A stretch of DNA of 64,000 bases, from assembly GCA_963678675.1 (NCBI GenBank), contig OY783199.1:3727501-3791500 (forward strand), written 5' to 3'. Both the position numbers and the translations under genes were made by a program. This document shows, piece by piece, positions 22,476 through 33,855 of this stretch (its first letter is position 1; each line of letters opens with the position of its first letter). The notes under the pieces were generated by a model. It was not told the origin of the DNA, ran no database searches, and worked only from the letters and a program-made list of their open reading frames with translations. Source of the stretch: Xiphydria camelus (Eukaryota; Arthropoda; Insecta; Hymenoptera; Xiphydriidae).

Positions 22476-22753
22476 TCTCACGAAGATGCAGCGCGCAACC
22501 CCCGCATCGATTCGCGCGAGTGCATCTAAATACGTCGCAAATATTACCAAGTATACGGATATGCACGCGCGGCGTTTGACAAAATCGAATCGAAAAGTCC
22601 CCCTCCGCCTCTCTCCTCTTCCGCGACACTACGCATTTGCATACTTGCGGTAATATCACGCGAAGGAATCCAAGGTGCAACCCTTGCATCAACTCGCGAG
22701 TACATCTACATTACAAATATTATACATGCAGGTGCGCACGCATACCGCGGCGC
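22476..22753 (+). repeat. Two-copy direct repeat, ~180-bp period
   Basis: A block of ~85-100 bases at 22476-22574 recurs at 22654-22753. Shared order: TCACG-GAA, GCAACCC, GCATC, CTCGCGAGT-CATCTA, ACAAATATTA, ATGCACGC, CGCGGCG. It is diverged by substitutions and small indels, with no conserved frame. Confidence 0.65.
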
Positions 22754-24348
22754 GACGTCGTCGACAGCGACGAAGACGTATTCCATTTCTGGTTCAGCAT
22801 CAGACTCGGCGAATTCCGAAAATTACCATAAATTAGGAAATCACAGCCTCCGTCGCGAGAGGAGCGCGAGAGAGGGATGGTTAGACGCGAAGAGTGCGAG
22901 CAAAGGAGACGAGAAGCGGGGCGAAAGACGACAGGGAGGACCGCGTGAGAAAGGAAGAGGGTGCCGCGGCGAGATATACCTTCCCCGCGCCTCGAGGCGA
23001 GCGGTGCTGCGCGGGGGTTGGTTGTACGCGTTGTGGCTCCGAGCACCACGGCGGAGACGACGGGGGAGGGCGTCGGGGTAGTCGACAATGACGAGTAATT
23101 CATCCGGGTTCCTTTGTGATTGCGGGCGAAAATCTGTCTGCGGGGCTCGCGCTCGCGCACGGTTTCGTCTTCGGGGTGTAGCTCTCTATGTATAGATTGT
23201 ACTCGTATATACGTACACACCGGACGAATCGTCTTGTTAGTGCCGGGCTCTTTCCTCTCTCCGCCGAGCGCGACGGCAAATTCTCTACTGTTGGTGAAAG
23301 AGGGAAACAGAGACAGAGAAAGAGAAAGAGAGAACAGTGAAGAAGGAGGGTGGAATTTGAAGGGACGAGGAGAGGGAATTATTCATCCGCTTACCGCCGA
23401 AGACTCACCGCTCTCCGTTGAATCACGTTCGAAATAGTAGAATGAAACTCCGCGGTGCTTCGGCGCTCTCGGACTTTAAGTAGTAACGGTACGTGCGGGG
23501 CCCGACTGTGCCGTGGTGTTCTCGCGGCGTCGGCGTCGTTTCATCGCGATTTTTACGACGTGGCGTTTTGCTTTTGGTTTGACTTTTGTATTTTCCTTCG
23601 TTGAGGGGATGAAGATTTTTTTATTTTTACTAGAGCCTAACGGGAAAGGGGGAGAGGGAAACGAGAGGTGAGGTATGAAATTATATTTATCGTTGTCAAT
23701 AAATATGACATCATACGAGAAATGGCTGAGGAGAAGTTGTGAACACTTTGGTTGGCCCGGAGGCAATCATTATCAATCATAGTCATGAAATGCCAAACCA
23801 TGGCGATTTGAGCAATCTGATTTCTACCCCATTATTTATGCTAAACGATTATTTATACGACCGTTCGTATCTAATACGACGAAAGAAATAACTCATCCGC
23901 AAATCCGCTCGAAAATTCATCAACCACGAGTGGAAATTTACCCACGTCGATCGAAAATCTGTTTTGCGCAAACTGGTATTCGGCGTTCTTTTTTTTAGTT
24001 TGAACGCGCAGTTAGCAGGAAATGTGTTTTACCGCAAATTAACGTGTGCTCCTCGCGAATAAATTCCCACTCGTCGCAGATAAATCGTCCGCTCTTGGCT
24101 CGTGCGCGAATAAATCATTTCTCCGAAGCGCATCCCATCACGTGCCATATATATGCAAAACTATACAGGGGAGAGCATATACAGGTAAATCACGAAAAGT
24201 AATGTCAAGTAAAAGCGAGGGAAAGAGAATTGAGACAAATTGATTGAAGAGAGAGGGAAGCTATACATTGACAAAAAGTGTCCGTTGACTCAATTGAATA
24301 TCAGTTAAACAAACCACATCGCGATGCTAAAAACGCGGAACCTAAATG
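22754..24348. other. Non-coding stretch
   Basis: GC-rich to about 23560, with GAGA-rich runs near 23310-23340, then AT-richer unique sequence. Frames of up to 166 codons on opposite strands overlap and lack domains. No gene recognised. Confidence 0.5.
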
Positions 24349-24600
24349 CACCGATAAAACAGTTTATTTGTAGTTAATAAATATTTGTTTAAATATGGCG
24401 AAGTAAACAATTTACTGGATCGAATAAATATTCGTTAACTATTACGATATTCATTTGGCACGATTAAATCGTTTGAGGTAATACTTTGGATGAAATAAAC
24501 ATTGCATTAATTAAGTAATATTTTATGGTCCTAACGAAATCTTTATTTCACCGTATTTAAAATTACATTTATTAATTATTAATAAACTGTCTTCTCGGTG
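24349..24600 (+). mobile_element. MITE family A, copy 5
   Basis: 252 bp. The ends are CACCGATAAAACAGTTTATT and AAACTGTCTTCTCGGTG, flanked by TG and CG, which may be decayed TA sites. It carries the plus-orientation A interior with AAATATGGCGAAGTAAAC and CTTTATTTCACCGTATTT. Confidence 0.88.
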
Positions 24601-24953
24601 CGCGAAGTTATCCCAACTGCACATCGCTGTTGGATGATGATTTTCGATGAACCTCATCGGTGGTTGAGATGATTCGGTTTTCTCATAAATCCGTTTTATT
24701 GGAGATTTGAAAAATCGAGAAAAAAGTATATACCCCGTATTTTTTAATTTTTCATTTTCGACCCTGTTTGAGTTGGAAAACGAAATTTCAAATGTAGCCA
24801 CGTCATCGTGTCGTAAGCGTACCTCTCTCTCATTCCCTTTTTTGTGTGATATTAAATATGTATACAGATTAAAAATTGAATTGAAAAATATGAATTTTGT
24901 TTCACGAATAAACCGAATTTGTTGAGGAACGTAGATGACCTTATTGAAGCATT
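24601..24953. other. Non-coding stretch with a short dispersed block
   Basis: Positions ~24728-24772 (TATACCCCGTATTTTT, TTTTTCATTTTCGACCCTGT) resemble 41988-42032 (TTACCCCGTATTTTTTT, TTTTTCATCTTCAGCCTCAT). This is probably a fragment of a further repeat family. The rest is unrecognised. Confidence 0.45.
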
Positions 24954-25193
24954 GGACTGATAATAATTAACTGAATAATATAGTTGCTTCAATTTTTACA
25001 CAATTATGGGAACTGCACATTAGTAGTTAAGTCAACTGAGCAAGATAACTATGCTGTGCAGTTGGATCTACCACATCAATTCAGTTTTATCAACCTTCGT
25101 TTAATCATATGAAGCAAAATTCGGGGTTAGATTGACTATAAATTCTTTGACCACATGGTGCAGTTGCAAACACAATAATTTTTCTTCTCAGTG
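24954..25193. mobile_element. MITE with CACTGAG-type right end (N)
   Basis: The right end AATTTTTCTTCTCAGTG precedes TA. The left end, near GACTGATAATAATTAACTGA, is a decayed version of the same terminus. The interior has an inverted pair, GGGAACTGCACATTAG near 25009 and CTATGCTGTGCAGTTGG near 25049. No other copy was noticed here. Confidence 0.55.
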
Positions 25194-25336
25194 TAAAAAT
25201 AACAATACGCCTTTCGATTCCTTCGTCGTAGCCTCGCGTAAGAAATCGGACGAGCGTAGTAACGACACGCGAACGGTCATCCCCGAGATCGCATCATCAT
25301 CTTCCCCCCGGCGATAACGCTTACAGTGAGAACCCC

Positions 25337-25536
25337 NNNNNNNNNNNNNNNNNNNNNNNNNNNNNNNNNNNNNNNNNNNNNNNNNNNNNNNNNNNNNNNN
25401 NNNNNNNNNNNNNNNNNNNNNNNNNNNNNNNNNNNNNNNNNNNNNNNNNNNNNNNNNNNNNNNNNNNNNNNNNNNNNNNNNNNNNNNNNNNNNNNNNNNN
25501 NNNNNNNNNNNNNNNNNNNNNNNNNNNNNNNNNNNN
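25337..25536. other. Assembly gap, 200 N
   Basis: Exactly 200 consecutive N characters. The right edge enters directly into a (TC)n run, which probably caused the break. The round length suggests a placeholder or estimated size. Confidence 0.99.
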
Positions 25537-27664
25537 TCTCTCTCTCTCTCTCTCTTTCTTTATCTCTCTCATCTTCTCTTTACCTTTCTCTCTCGCCACA
25601 TACACTCTCTCCCTTTTGTCCCTCCTCTCGCCCCTGGAGGCGAAGGGAAGTTCCTCCGCGATCATTTCGTTAAGAACGCGTTCCGAGTCGGCACACAGAC
25701 GCGCGACGGAACGGGGTCGTATCCGCCCCCGAGGGCCGAGTGCCTCTCCGCTCCCTCGCGCCTCCACCTCGGCCCGTGAGGGCGAAACGGGCGTACCGGC
25801 TATCTAAGAATAGGGTATACCTCGAGGAGAAAAGGAGATGAAGACAAAAAAAAAAGCGACGAGCCCGCGGGGCCGCGCGCACGCGGATAGTCGCGAGGAT
25901 ACGGTAGCAGCGCGAGGGAGAGAGGGAAGGGAGTTACTGCTCCCCCGAGGCCGATTTTGATAAATATTTACGAGTTCGGTGCATAACGCGGGCTCCACAG
26001 CCCCCGACACCGTCTCGCCGAGCCACCCGCGACTGTTCGTGCATGTCCTCCGCCACGTTTGCCGTGCACCCCTCGCATCCCCTCCCCCCGCAGCGCTCCT
26101 TCCCTTCTCTCGAGTAGGCAGATGAGAATGGGCCGGCGTCTAGGTGTACACGCGCGATTTCGGTACACATATACACGCAGGTACGTCGAATCGACGACGA
26201 CGACGACGCCAGGAGGCTTTTAAGAAACACTTTGGCCTTGTATAAATTTCATTCTCGAGACACGAGGGTGAGCGAGATACGTCGAATATTTCATAAGCGA
26301 ATTTCGTTTCTTGAATTTCAAGCGTTCGTGCGCCTCCGCCCTCCCCCCACCCCTCCCCCCACCCCTCCCTCGTTCCTTCTCTATCCGCGTACAGATACCT
26401 ACGCGACGGACTCTTTTCGCCGAGCAGAGCCACCCCTCGCGTTCGATTCGTATGCCGCGCGCGCGCGAAACATTAGGTTCTCTCGCGTATAGGACTCCAT
26501 ACGCCTTTTATATTCATATGAGCAGTCTATGTACGAAGGGGGCGATGGGGGTTGGTTTATGTAACGGGTAGACAACGCGCTGTAATGCCGGGTGAACGAT
26601 GGGGGAGAGGGGGTGACTTTCCAGTCGCCCTCCAAGACGAGAGGCGCGTCTCATCCCCGCTCCTCGTTTCCATACGGGGGTGTTGGCGTCGATATTTATT
26701 GGGCGGTCGTGAAGTCACTTTGACGTAACACGCTACTCGGGAATTCAATACCTTCCGAACGAATTGATGAGAATTGCGGGCGGGGGAGCTTGTATCTGCG
26801 AGCGATGGGGTTGAATGGATTTTTTTGTTCGTCGAACCTTCGCCAACTTTTCCCTCCCTACGGAATTTCCACGGAAAATTCGTTACGAGCCCCGCGGCCA
26901 TTCGCAGCCACTCCAACCCCGCGGGGGTCGATCTCCGTTAACCCTTTCGCTCGTCGCGCCGTCCGACGTGCTCGCGGGTGTCTATTACGACGCCGGCTAG
27001 ACTATCCACCGCAGAACAGGTGGCCGAGGGTGGAAACGAGTTCGATTCGAGAACCAATTCGAATAGACGGGTTCGCTGAGTACTACCACAAGCGCACCTG
27101 TATGCGCGCAATGCCGATAATGTTGGCTCGCGCATTATTAACTCGCCTGGACCACTGCCACGCTGCTCCACCGTCGCCCCGACCGCGCCGAGGGCCGCAC
27201 CCTCGAGCGCGTCCTACGGCTATGAATATCGACGCGACACCGCGTAAACGCGGTTCGCCGGTGTCGAAATGCACCGCGGTCTTTATGAGCGCACTGCAGT
27301 GGGTGTGTGGACCGTGTCAGGCACGGGCGACGCGGTGCTTTCGCGCGTGTTTGCACGCGTGACACGTTCGCTTAGCCAGGGGAAGTGGTGTACTAACACT
27401 CGTGTCAATACTATCTGTTTTATTAGCAGTTCGGTGGCCCCTTTTTGACTTCTCTGAATTTTAGTCTTCCAGGATCAATAGTTTTTGTTTCAGAGGATGG
27501 AAGCAATTGGGAAACTTATTTATTTGTTTATGTATTCTTTGTCGGGGGCGATCTCGCTTCGAGGCTATTGGAAACGTGTTCAGAGGCTTTCAACGAGGCA
27601 ATTAATAAATTGATAAAATAATGTTCGGATCGAATCAAAATAGGCATTTGAATCGAATAATCGC
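25537..27664. other. Non-coding CpG-rich stretch after the gap
   Basis: Starts with a (TC)n tract (25537-25556 and beyond), followed by CpG-rich DNA to about 27400. A (CCCCCCACCCCT)n-like run lies at 26340-26372. Frames of up to 190 codons overlap on both strands with no domain. Positions 27400-27664 are AT-richer and unrecognised. Confidence 0.5.
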
Positions 27665-27668
27665 TTAA

Positions 27669-28041
27669 CCCTCAGATGCATAATATGTATGTAAAAAATT
27701 TCACTCTTGTGCGTAAATCGGATCTCCCCGATCTGAATACAAATTGCAATTTAATTATATTTTGGTTATAAAATGTTAACCAAATTTATTAGTCGAAGCA
27801 ATTCGTTTTGCATTCCCCCGCCTGAAAACGTCGATTTAATTGAATATACCATTTTTTCTCAGCGCAATACTTTTTTTAGCGAAGAAAATGACGTTAGATA
27901 TTTTACATGCTTTCTCGTGTCGCACTAAAGATATTCATCATCGGAAAATTAAAATAAACGTAAATCAATCGACTATTAATTACGAGTTATAGTATTTTTT
28001 TCACTGCTGGGTCCCACAGACCCAACCTGTGTGTCTAAGAG
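27669..28041. mobile_element. Probable piggyBac-type non-autonomous element
   Basis: TTAA at 27665-27668 and 28042-28045 flanks 373 bp that begins CCCTCAGATGCATA and ends (reversed) CTCTTAGACACACAGG. The inverted repeat is weak (about 9 of 13 bases). The GGGTCCCACAGACCCA palindrome near 28009 is typical of the subterminal region of such elements. It contains an I-family fragment. Confidence 0.5.
27715..27864 (+). mobile_element. MITE family I fragment, nested
   Basis: Right end ATTTTTTCTCAGCG. It shares AATTATATTTTGGTTATAAA, AGTCGAAGCAATTCG and CATTCCCCCGCCTGA with the I elements at 20121-20338 and 54151-54374. The left end is not clear and may be truncated. It lies inside the TTAA-flanked element. 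Confidence 0.55.
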
Positions 28042-28045
28042 TTAA

Positions 28046-29140
28046 AGCGCCACATTTTACATGAACCTCTGTATTCGAATTCCAACAGTTCTGACTCTAG
28101 ATATACAGCTATACACGTTAATCCCAGCTTCCAACCACCTCCATTCGACGCACGGATGCCCCCGCGACGGTCTCTCATCTACCCCTCGCTACCGAAAAAT
28201 TGCCGGAATCCTTCACTCGCGCGTCTTTCCCTCGTTCCGAGATCCGTCAGCAATTCGAGCTTCCGCTTCCGGCTATACGCGGCACCCCCGAAAGCGCGGC
28301 GAAACCGCCCACGCGGCCGAAAATACGATCGCGCGAGGGGGATGGAACGACGGCGAGGCTCGAAGGGCGAAGGTGAGCAGGCGCCGCGTCTCGAGTACGG
28401 CGTATTGCACGGGAGAGGGAAAAAAAGCTCAAAGCTCCGTCCGTATCTCTTCGCGAACGCGACGCGAGTGTCTATATACATTAGTATATATAGAAATACA
28501 CACACACGATCGCGAGAAGATGCGAATATGAAAATCGGGGTGGCGAGGACGCAAACATGAATATGAATGAGACGGCGATGCCTCATGTAGCGCCACTATA
28601 CATCCGTCACGCGTACGTCTTACGTCGCCGCTGCAGCGCTACGCTACCCCACACGCGCGGTGAGGGAGCGAGGGATGGGTACGCCTGTACGTCTCTCCAG
28701 AGATCTCGTGCGATCCGCGCGTATACGTATTTATATAGGGGGGGTCGAGAGAAGGGGGTGACAGTCGGGTCTCCCAGGGCTCCATTATAGAATTTAGGAC
28801 TCCCCAGCGTCGCGATGCGAGGCGCCCCCGTCTTTGCTGGCGACGAGTGTTTCGCGCACATTCGCCGTTAACCGCTGTATAATAATAATTAAACGGTACG
28901 CCGGCGCGCGTCGCGGGTCTTCCGCCCGGAATTTGTCGGTTTCCTTGAGAATGTTACTTGGTGCGCTTAATGTCGTGGATTGTACGTCGGGGTGGGCGAG
29001 GGCGGGACGTGAGACATTGGAGACCCGCGGGAACCGTTGTCTGACGTGACTGCCGGGGGCCAACTCAACGTTTCACTTTACTCCTCTCTCCTTTCTATAA
29101 TATTATATTATAGAAATATATTATATTATATTACATTATA
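28046..29140. other. Non-coding stretch, CpG-rich
   Basis: CpG-rich unique sequence. An AT-only palindromic run lies at 29095-29139. Open frames of 130-156 codons overlap on both strands and carry no known domain. Confidence 0.5.
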
Positions 29141-29270
29141 CCACGTGAGTCTAAATTTACTCGTCAGGAAAGAAACTTCAGTCGCTATTATCTCATTATT
29201 TATGAATGTCTGGCCTGTATCGGTATAAGACTTTATTGCGGATAAAACAAGTATTGTACAAGTAGATTCG
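29141..29270 (+). mobile_element. Element K, partial copy
   Basis: Matches one arm of K (15545-15702): CACGTGAGTCTAAATTTACT, GTCAGGAAAGAAACTTC, GGCCTGTATCGGTATAAG and GATAAAACAAGTATTGTAC. Only one half of the inverted structure is present, so this is a fragment or a solo arm. Confidence 0.75.
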
Positions 29271-31007
29271 AGATAGCGAATGTCGATGTGAAATCGATCG
29301 ATAGAATTCACGGAAAAGTAACCAACTTCACTTTTTCGAGATTCGTTGCGACGTGTCCTTTTCGCGAATGGATTTACAATTCAGAATATTCCATCCGAGG
29401 TAAACGCCCTCGAGCCTCGTTACCCCACGTCGACGCCCTAAACTTTCCCGTAGGAGGAAAACTAATCTTTCAAAAACATTCCCACCAGCTCGGCCCCTCG
29501 GCGAGGTATAATCGCGGTAAACCGCTCCGGAGTACCGAGTTTTCCGCATCGGATTGAAATGAGATCAGAGTTGCGCGCGATAATGGAAAAACGTTGCCCC
29601 GTCTGCCGATTTCATTTCGATCTCGGAGACACTATACACTCTCGGCCCTGATTTATAATCGCCGAAGGTTCCTCTCGCTGCGCCGAGTTATCGCCGAACT
29701 CGGAGCGATAATAATAAATAATAAACATTATTTATCAGCCCGAATTCGAACTCCGGCTCGTTATTTACGACTCCGCCGGGAGAGAGATACGATTCCACGG
29801 CGGGAACAGCTGTGTGACGGGACGTCAATTATATATTCTTTTTCTCTTCATTTCATCCCCCCACCGCGATACGCACGCTCCAGGCGCGTCATAACGATCG
29901 TTATTATTATCACCGCTTCGCGAATGAATATTGTATGGGTATACGAAATAACGCGCGACGCCTACCCCTCTCCACCAACGCTCCAACCCCCCTCGTCCTG
30001 CCATATCCACGGGGGGAGACCGGTAGCGAGTAATTCGGTCCCGCGGGCTCTCAGCGGGACAATGGCTAATAATCGTCGAACGCACGCCGCTCAGACGCGG
30101 TGGCGCACAGCTCCGCGAATCGCAAATGAAATTTTCGAAAGGACGGACGGACGCATTCCGATCCTCCCGGGACTCGGCCGCGCGGAGCGTCTCGCGGGCA
30201 TTGTTATCGTATTTCGGGCGCTCGAGGGGTGCAGCTTCTTAGTCACCGCGGGTAACGCGGGCGGACGACCCTCCGGCGCGCACCGATTCCATCGATCCGG
30301 TGCCCTCTCGGCGCCCTCTCACCCCTGCGATTCGTCATAACTTTCGCGCGCGGACAGCCGCGTCCCTCGCCCGCATTGCACCCTCGGCGATTCACCCTCG
30401 ACAACGCGGGGTACGGTCGAACATCCTGCACGTCGTGAGGGGTGGTGCAGCGGCGTCACTGACTTTCGAGGCCCGCAGAACCGACGCGGAACGGAGATGT
30501 GTCACGCATCGGGGCGAATTAGACGGTCGACACCGCGCGCAGGGGTTGTCTTGTGTTTATGTACCTGTGCGGGTACGCGGGACGCGATGTTGTTTGGGTA
30601 AAAGATTTTAGGCGGGGGCCGCGCCCGCTCGCCTGCTGGGGAAAGCGGGGTTGATTAATTACGTTTCTACTTCTGGGCGAGGGGGGACGAGAAAGTAATT
30701 TCGACGGGAGCAGCTCGAAACGCGCGCGGTGTCCGTCAAACTGGCAGCATCACCGCGCGGCGCGATCGTGCGAAACACATCGGAGAATTTATCGCTTATT
30801 TGTTGCTAATTGCCGCTGTTTCAAACTTGATATCGTTGCGTCGTTTTCGGGGAGACGGTGTAATGGTGGTAATTTCAATTCTTCGATGCGTTGTAGGGTA
30901 GAATGAAAAGTAATATTCGGCTAGTACAAAACAATAATTGATTATTCGATAATTGCAATATACGTCGAATTTCTTACGTAGTCTCCGTATGCGACGGCTG
31001 CTTCAAG
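29271..31007. other. Non-coding stretch, CpG-rich
   Basis: Contains the longest open frame in the window (29594-30340, 248 codons), which has no recognisable domain, is arginine-rich as random CpG-rich sequence would be, and is overlapped by antisense frames. The last ~120 bases are AT-rich. No gene recognised. Confidence 0.5.
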
Positions 31008-31271
31008 CACTGAGAAAACAGTTTATTAATAGTCAATAAATGTAATTTTAAATAACGGCGAAGTAAATATTTTCGCTAAGACGAGAAAATATATAGTTAT
31101 TATATTATTGAAATGTTTTTTTTTTCATTCAAATAGTTATCTTAAAGGATTTAGTTGTGCCAAATAAATATCGTAATAGTTAACAAATATTTATTTTGCT
31201 CAATAAAAAATATTTATTTCGCCATATTCGAACAAACGTTTATTAACTAAAAATAAACTGTTTTCTCGGTG
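31008..31271 (-). mobile_element. MITE family A, copy 6
   Basis: 264 bp with ends CACTGAGAAAACAGTTTATT and AAACTGTTTTCTCGGTG, in reverse orientation to copies 1-5 (TTTAAATAACGGCGAAGT block on the left, CGCCATATTCGAACAAACG on the right). It is followed directly by CAGAGAAAAAGAATTAG, resembling the start of a family I element. Confidence 0.9.
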
Positions 31272-31297
31272 CAGAGAAAAAGAATTAGTCATTTTTA

Positions 31298-31523
31298 CAG
31301 TGAATCCCAGTAATAGGGTTCCCCGAGATGAATCGTTGAATTTTTTAATAGACACAGCGTACTTTTTTTACAGTTCGTAACAATATAAACCCGTAAATTC
31401 TCGACATATATTAACGGAAAATTGGTAAATTTTACCGCATAAACTGATATTTATACTGTTACACAAACTGTAAAAAAAGTAGTCTATTTCATCTCCAGGA
31501 GCCCTGTGTTACTGGGATAACTG
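31298..31523. mobile_element. Palindromic MITE M
   Basis: 226 bp. The left arm (CAGTGAATCCCAGTAA, CGAGATGAA, GTACTTTTTTTACAGTT) is mirrored by the right arm (AACTGTAAAAAAAGTAG, TTCATCTCCAGGAG, TTACTGGGATAACTG). Together the arms cover more than half of the element, which would fold into a long hairpin. Flanking TTA/TAA bases blur the exact edge. Confidence 0.75.
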
Positions 31524-32396
31524 TAAGAACTCATGTTTTTCCATGATTTTTTACTAATCCTTTTTTTCCATGAGATCTCATTGGAAGTAAACGAAACAAT
31601 GTATTTCTGAAAATCTATCGAATGGAACTTTTTACCTCCGGCATTTTTATCCCCACTCTACCCTATCGCCAGCTAGAGAAGCGCGAATGCGCGCCTATTG
31701 GAATTTTTCTCACATTTAATATGACCCCAAAGTGGTGATATTACGTTGCGAGCCACTTTCTATACGGGAATCGCGTGTATGAAGAGGGCGAAGTTGGGAG
31801 GAGAGGCAGTGACGTGGGAATATGCGTATGGGAAGAAGCGTAAAAATATGAAATACGAGATGTGAGAATGTAACATACCAGCACCGACGGTCGAAGTACG
31901 GCGCTTTTAAAGATTTTCCTATTCTCGTATACATGTATGCGTATGCCGCACTCGCACTCGCATCGCACACGTTCCTCGAAACGACGATACGGCCCTCCTC
32001 ACTCGTCTGCCGTGGCACGTACATTTACCACTGTCCCTACCTTTATTACGAAAGTTAGAAATCATCCGCTAACCTCGCTCGCTTCGCCCCTCAGGCGTCC
32101 GCGTTGCATTCTGGCATTATATTCGCGCGGTGCATTTCCCGCAGTGGTAATAGCTGACTTTCGAGTCGGCGTACTGACAAGTCGGAAGCGTGACGTGCAC
32201 GAGCATATGAGCAAGAGTTGGCTGTGTTGAAACGGCCTTCGAATTGGACCACGAAACGATTCCTGAGTTCCGATGCATTCGGTGCCCCCGTAACGCGTAT
32301 AGAGAACTTGACAGAAATGAAATGCAGGAAGTATTTGCGTATATCGCTTGGTTCTAGACATTTTTACTATCAGCGAAGTGAATTGATGTAGGTATG
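31524..32396. other. Non-coding stretch
   Basis: Mixed-composition unique sequence. Overlapping frames near 31716-32361 on both strands show no domain. No repeat was noticed. Confidence 0.5.
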
Positions 32397-32625
32397 TGTC
32401 GTAGGCAAATGGTCATTTCAGGCAAATAGTTTCTGCCTGGGTAAATAACTTTTGAGGGTCCGCCGATTCTAGCCTAACCTAACCGAATATAATTTATGTA
32501 TATTTCAATGTATTAAATTAAATCAGATTAGGTTAAAATCGGCGGAGCAAGCGAAACGAGTGAAGCCACAAAAGCTATTTGTCTAGGCAAAGCTATTTGC
32601 CTGAAATGACCGTTTTCCTACGACA
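32397..32625. mobile_element. Palindromic MITE W
   Basis: 229 bp. TGTCGTAGGCAAATGGTCAT at the left mirrors ATGACCGTTTTCCTACGACA at the right, and the homology continues through TTTCAGGCAAATAG. An inner pair, TCCGCCGATTCTAGCC / GGTTAAAATCGGCGGA, adds to the stem. Possible ATG at both borders. No coding capacity. Confidence 0.75.
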
Positions 32626-32666
32626 TGCGCACTGTTAAAGGTGTCCGCACATGCATCTTCCTTTTT

Positions 32667-32890
32667 GGGGTAAAGGTGGGATAAACGCCTCGGTTTCCCT
32701 TTAACTTTGTAGCGCGATTATCTTGAAATGTAGTGAAGGTACGTAAAAAATGAAGAGTAGCTTCTTAAGAGTAAAAACACAGGCGAACATTTTTTATTTA
32801 AACCTTTTTTTCGATATCTCGCATTGTTTTCGGGCTAATCGACTTTCAACTCGCGCTTCAACCTGGGTCTCTTCATCCTACTTTTACCTC
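32667..32890 (+). mobile_element. MITE family G, copy 1
   Basis: Ends GGGGTAAAGGTGGGATAAAC and (reversed) TTTTGAGGTAAAAGTAGGAT. The first ~100 bases match the reversed right arm of G copy 2 (37746-37969): TTTAACTTTG, GATTATCTTGAAA and TAAAAAATG in order. Confidence 0.75.
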
Positions 32891-33855
32891 AAAATACATT
32901 TCGCAATCGCATATCAGGCACACTTACCGTCGTTCCGACATTCATTTTAAGCATCAGCGAATCGACGAATTGAAAATGATCAGCACGGGTGCCGAGAGAA
33001 AGCCGCGAACCGCGTAAAATAAAGTGCAGAGGAAGAGGCGCTCCACGAAGTTGTCCCCGCACTCGTCGCGAACTAAATGCAATACAGACGCAAAGGGAAT
33101 CAAGAGAGCGTGGAATCGAGAAGACCCGCGAATACGTCTCCGCGTCTCCCACCCACCCTCTCGACATACCTTGAAACCAGCGTCGCGAAGTCGACGAAAC
33201 GCGGCTTCCTCAAAGGATTCCCATTCTCATACTTTCGCCCCTCCGACTTCCTCTCGACGTTTCGCGCGGCGGAGAGGGATGATCGACCCTGGTGCCGCGC
33301 GGCTGTGCTCCCGACCGCTACGCGATCACTACCACGCACACGCGCGCGCAGCCCCATACCCGCATCGTGAGTGGATTCCCGCGCGAGCTGCACCGATGCA
33401 CCGGCTGCACTCCGCTGGGAATTCTTGCGAACTCCGAGACACGGACGCGCACACGCCGACGTCGAAATCGCGTTTGGTTTCGGTGCGCGCGAAAGAGGGG
33501 ACGGAGAAAAAGGGAGGAAAGAGAGCCTGGGATCGAGGGGGGCGCGGCGGTGGCTGTCGATCATTTTTCACGACCCCACGGCCGAACGGAGCGCGATTCC
33601 ATCACCCTTTGGGCATGAAAAGCGTTTCGCGATCGTTTTAAAATAAGCTATTCTTCGAGGTTTACATATGGAACGCGTTCTCCTCTCTTCTTTATTTCAC
33701 AGTCGAGCGCTCGCGCCCTTATACTCGCGCCTCGTCCTTCCCCGATCAACCACGACGTACGGCTATGCCCACCGCTACCGCCCACGCGTGAGTGCCTATA
33801 CGTGTACGTCGACGTTTACTCGTACGCGCGATGTTGAAGAGTACATATATATATA
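32891..33855. other. Non-coding stretch, CpG-rich
   Basis: CpG-rich DNA at 32980-33830. Five or more overlapping frames of 90-205 codons on both strands reflect low stop-codon frequency, not genes. A short (AT)n run directly precedes element V. Confidence 0.5.

Noticed and set aside
29594..30340. Longest open frame, 248 codons, plus strand
   Set aside because: It lies in CpG-rich, stop-poor DNA, is overlapped by antisense frames, is rich in arginine and low-complexity sequence, and contains no domain I recognise.
33024..33641. 205-codon frame with several overlapping frames on both strands
   Set aside because: Five overlapping frames in one CpG-rich block indicate few stop codons, not genes.
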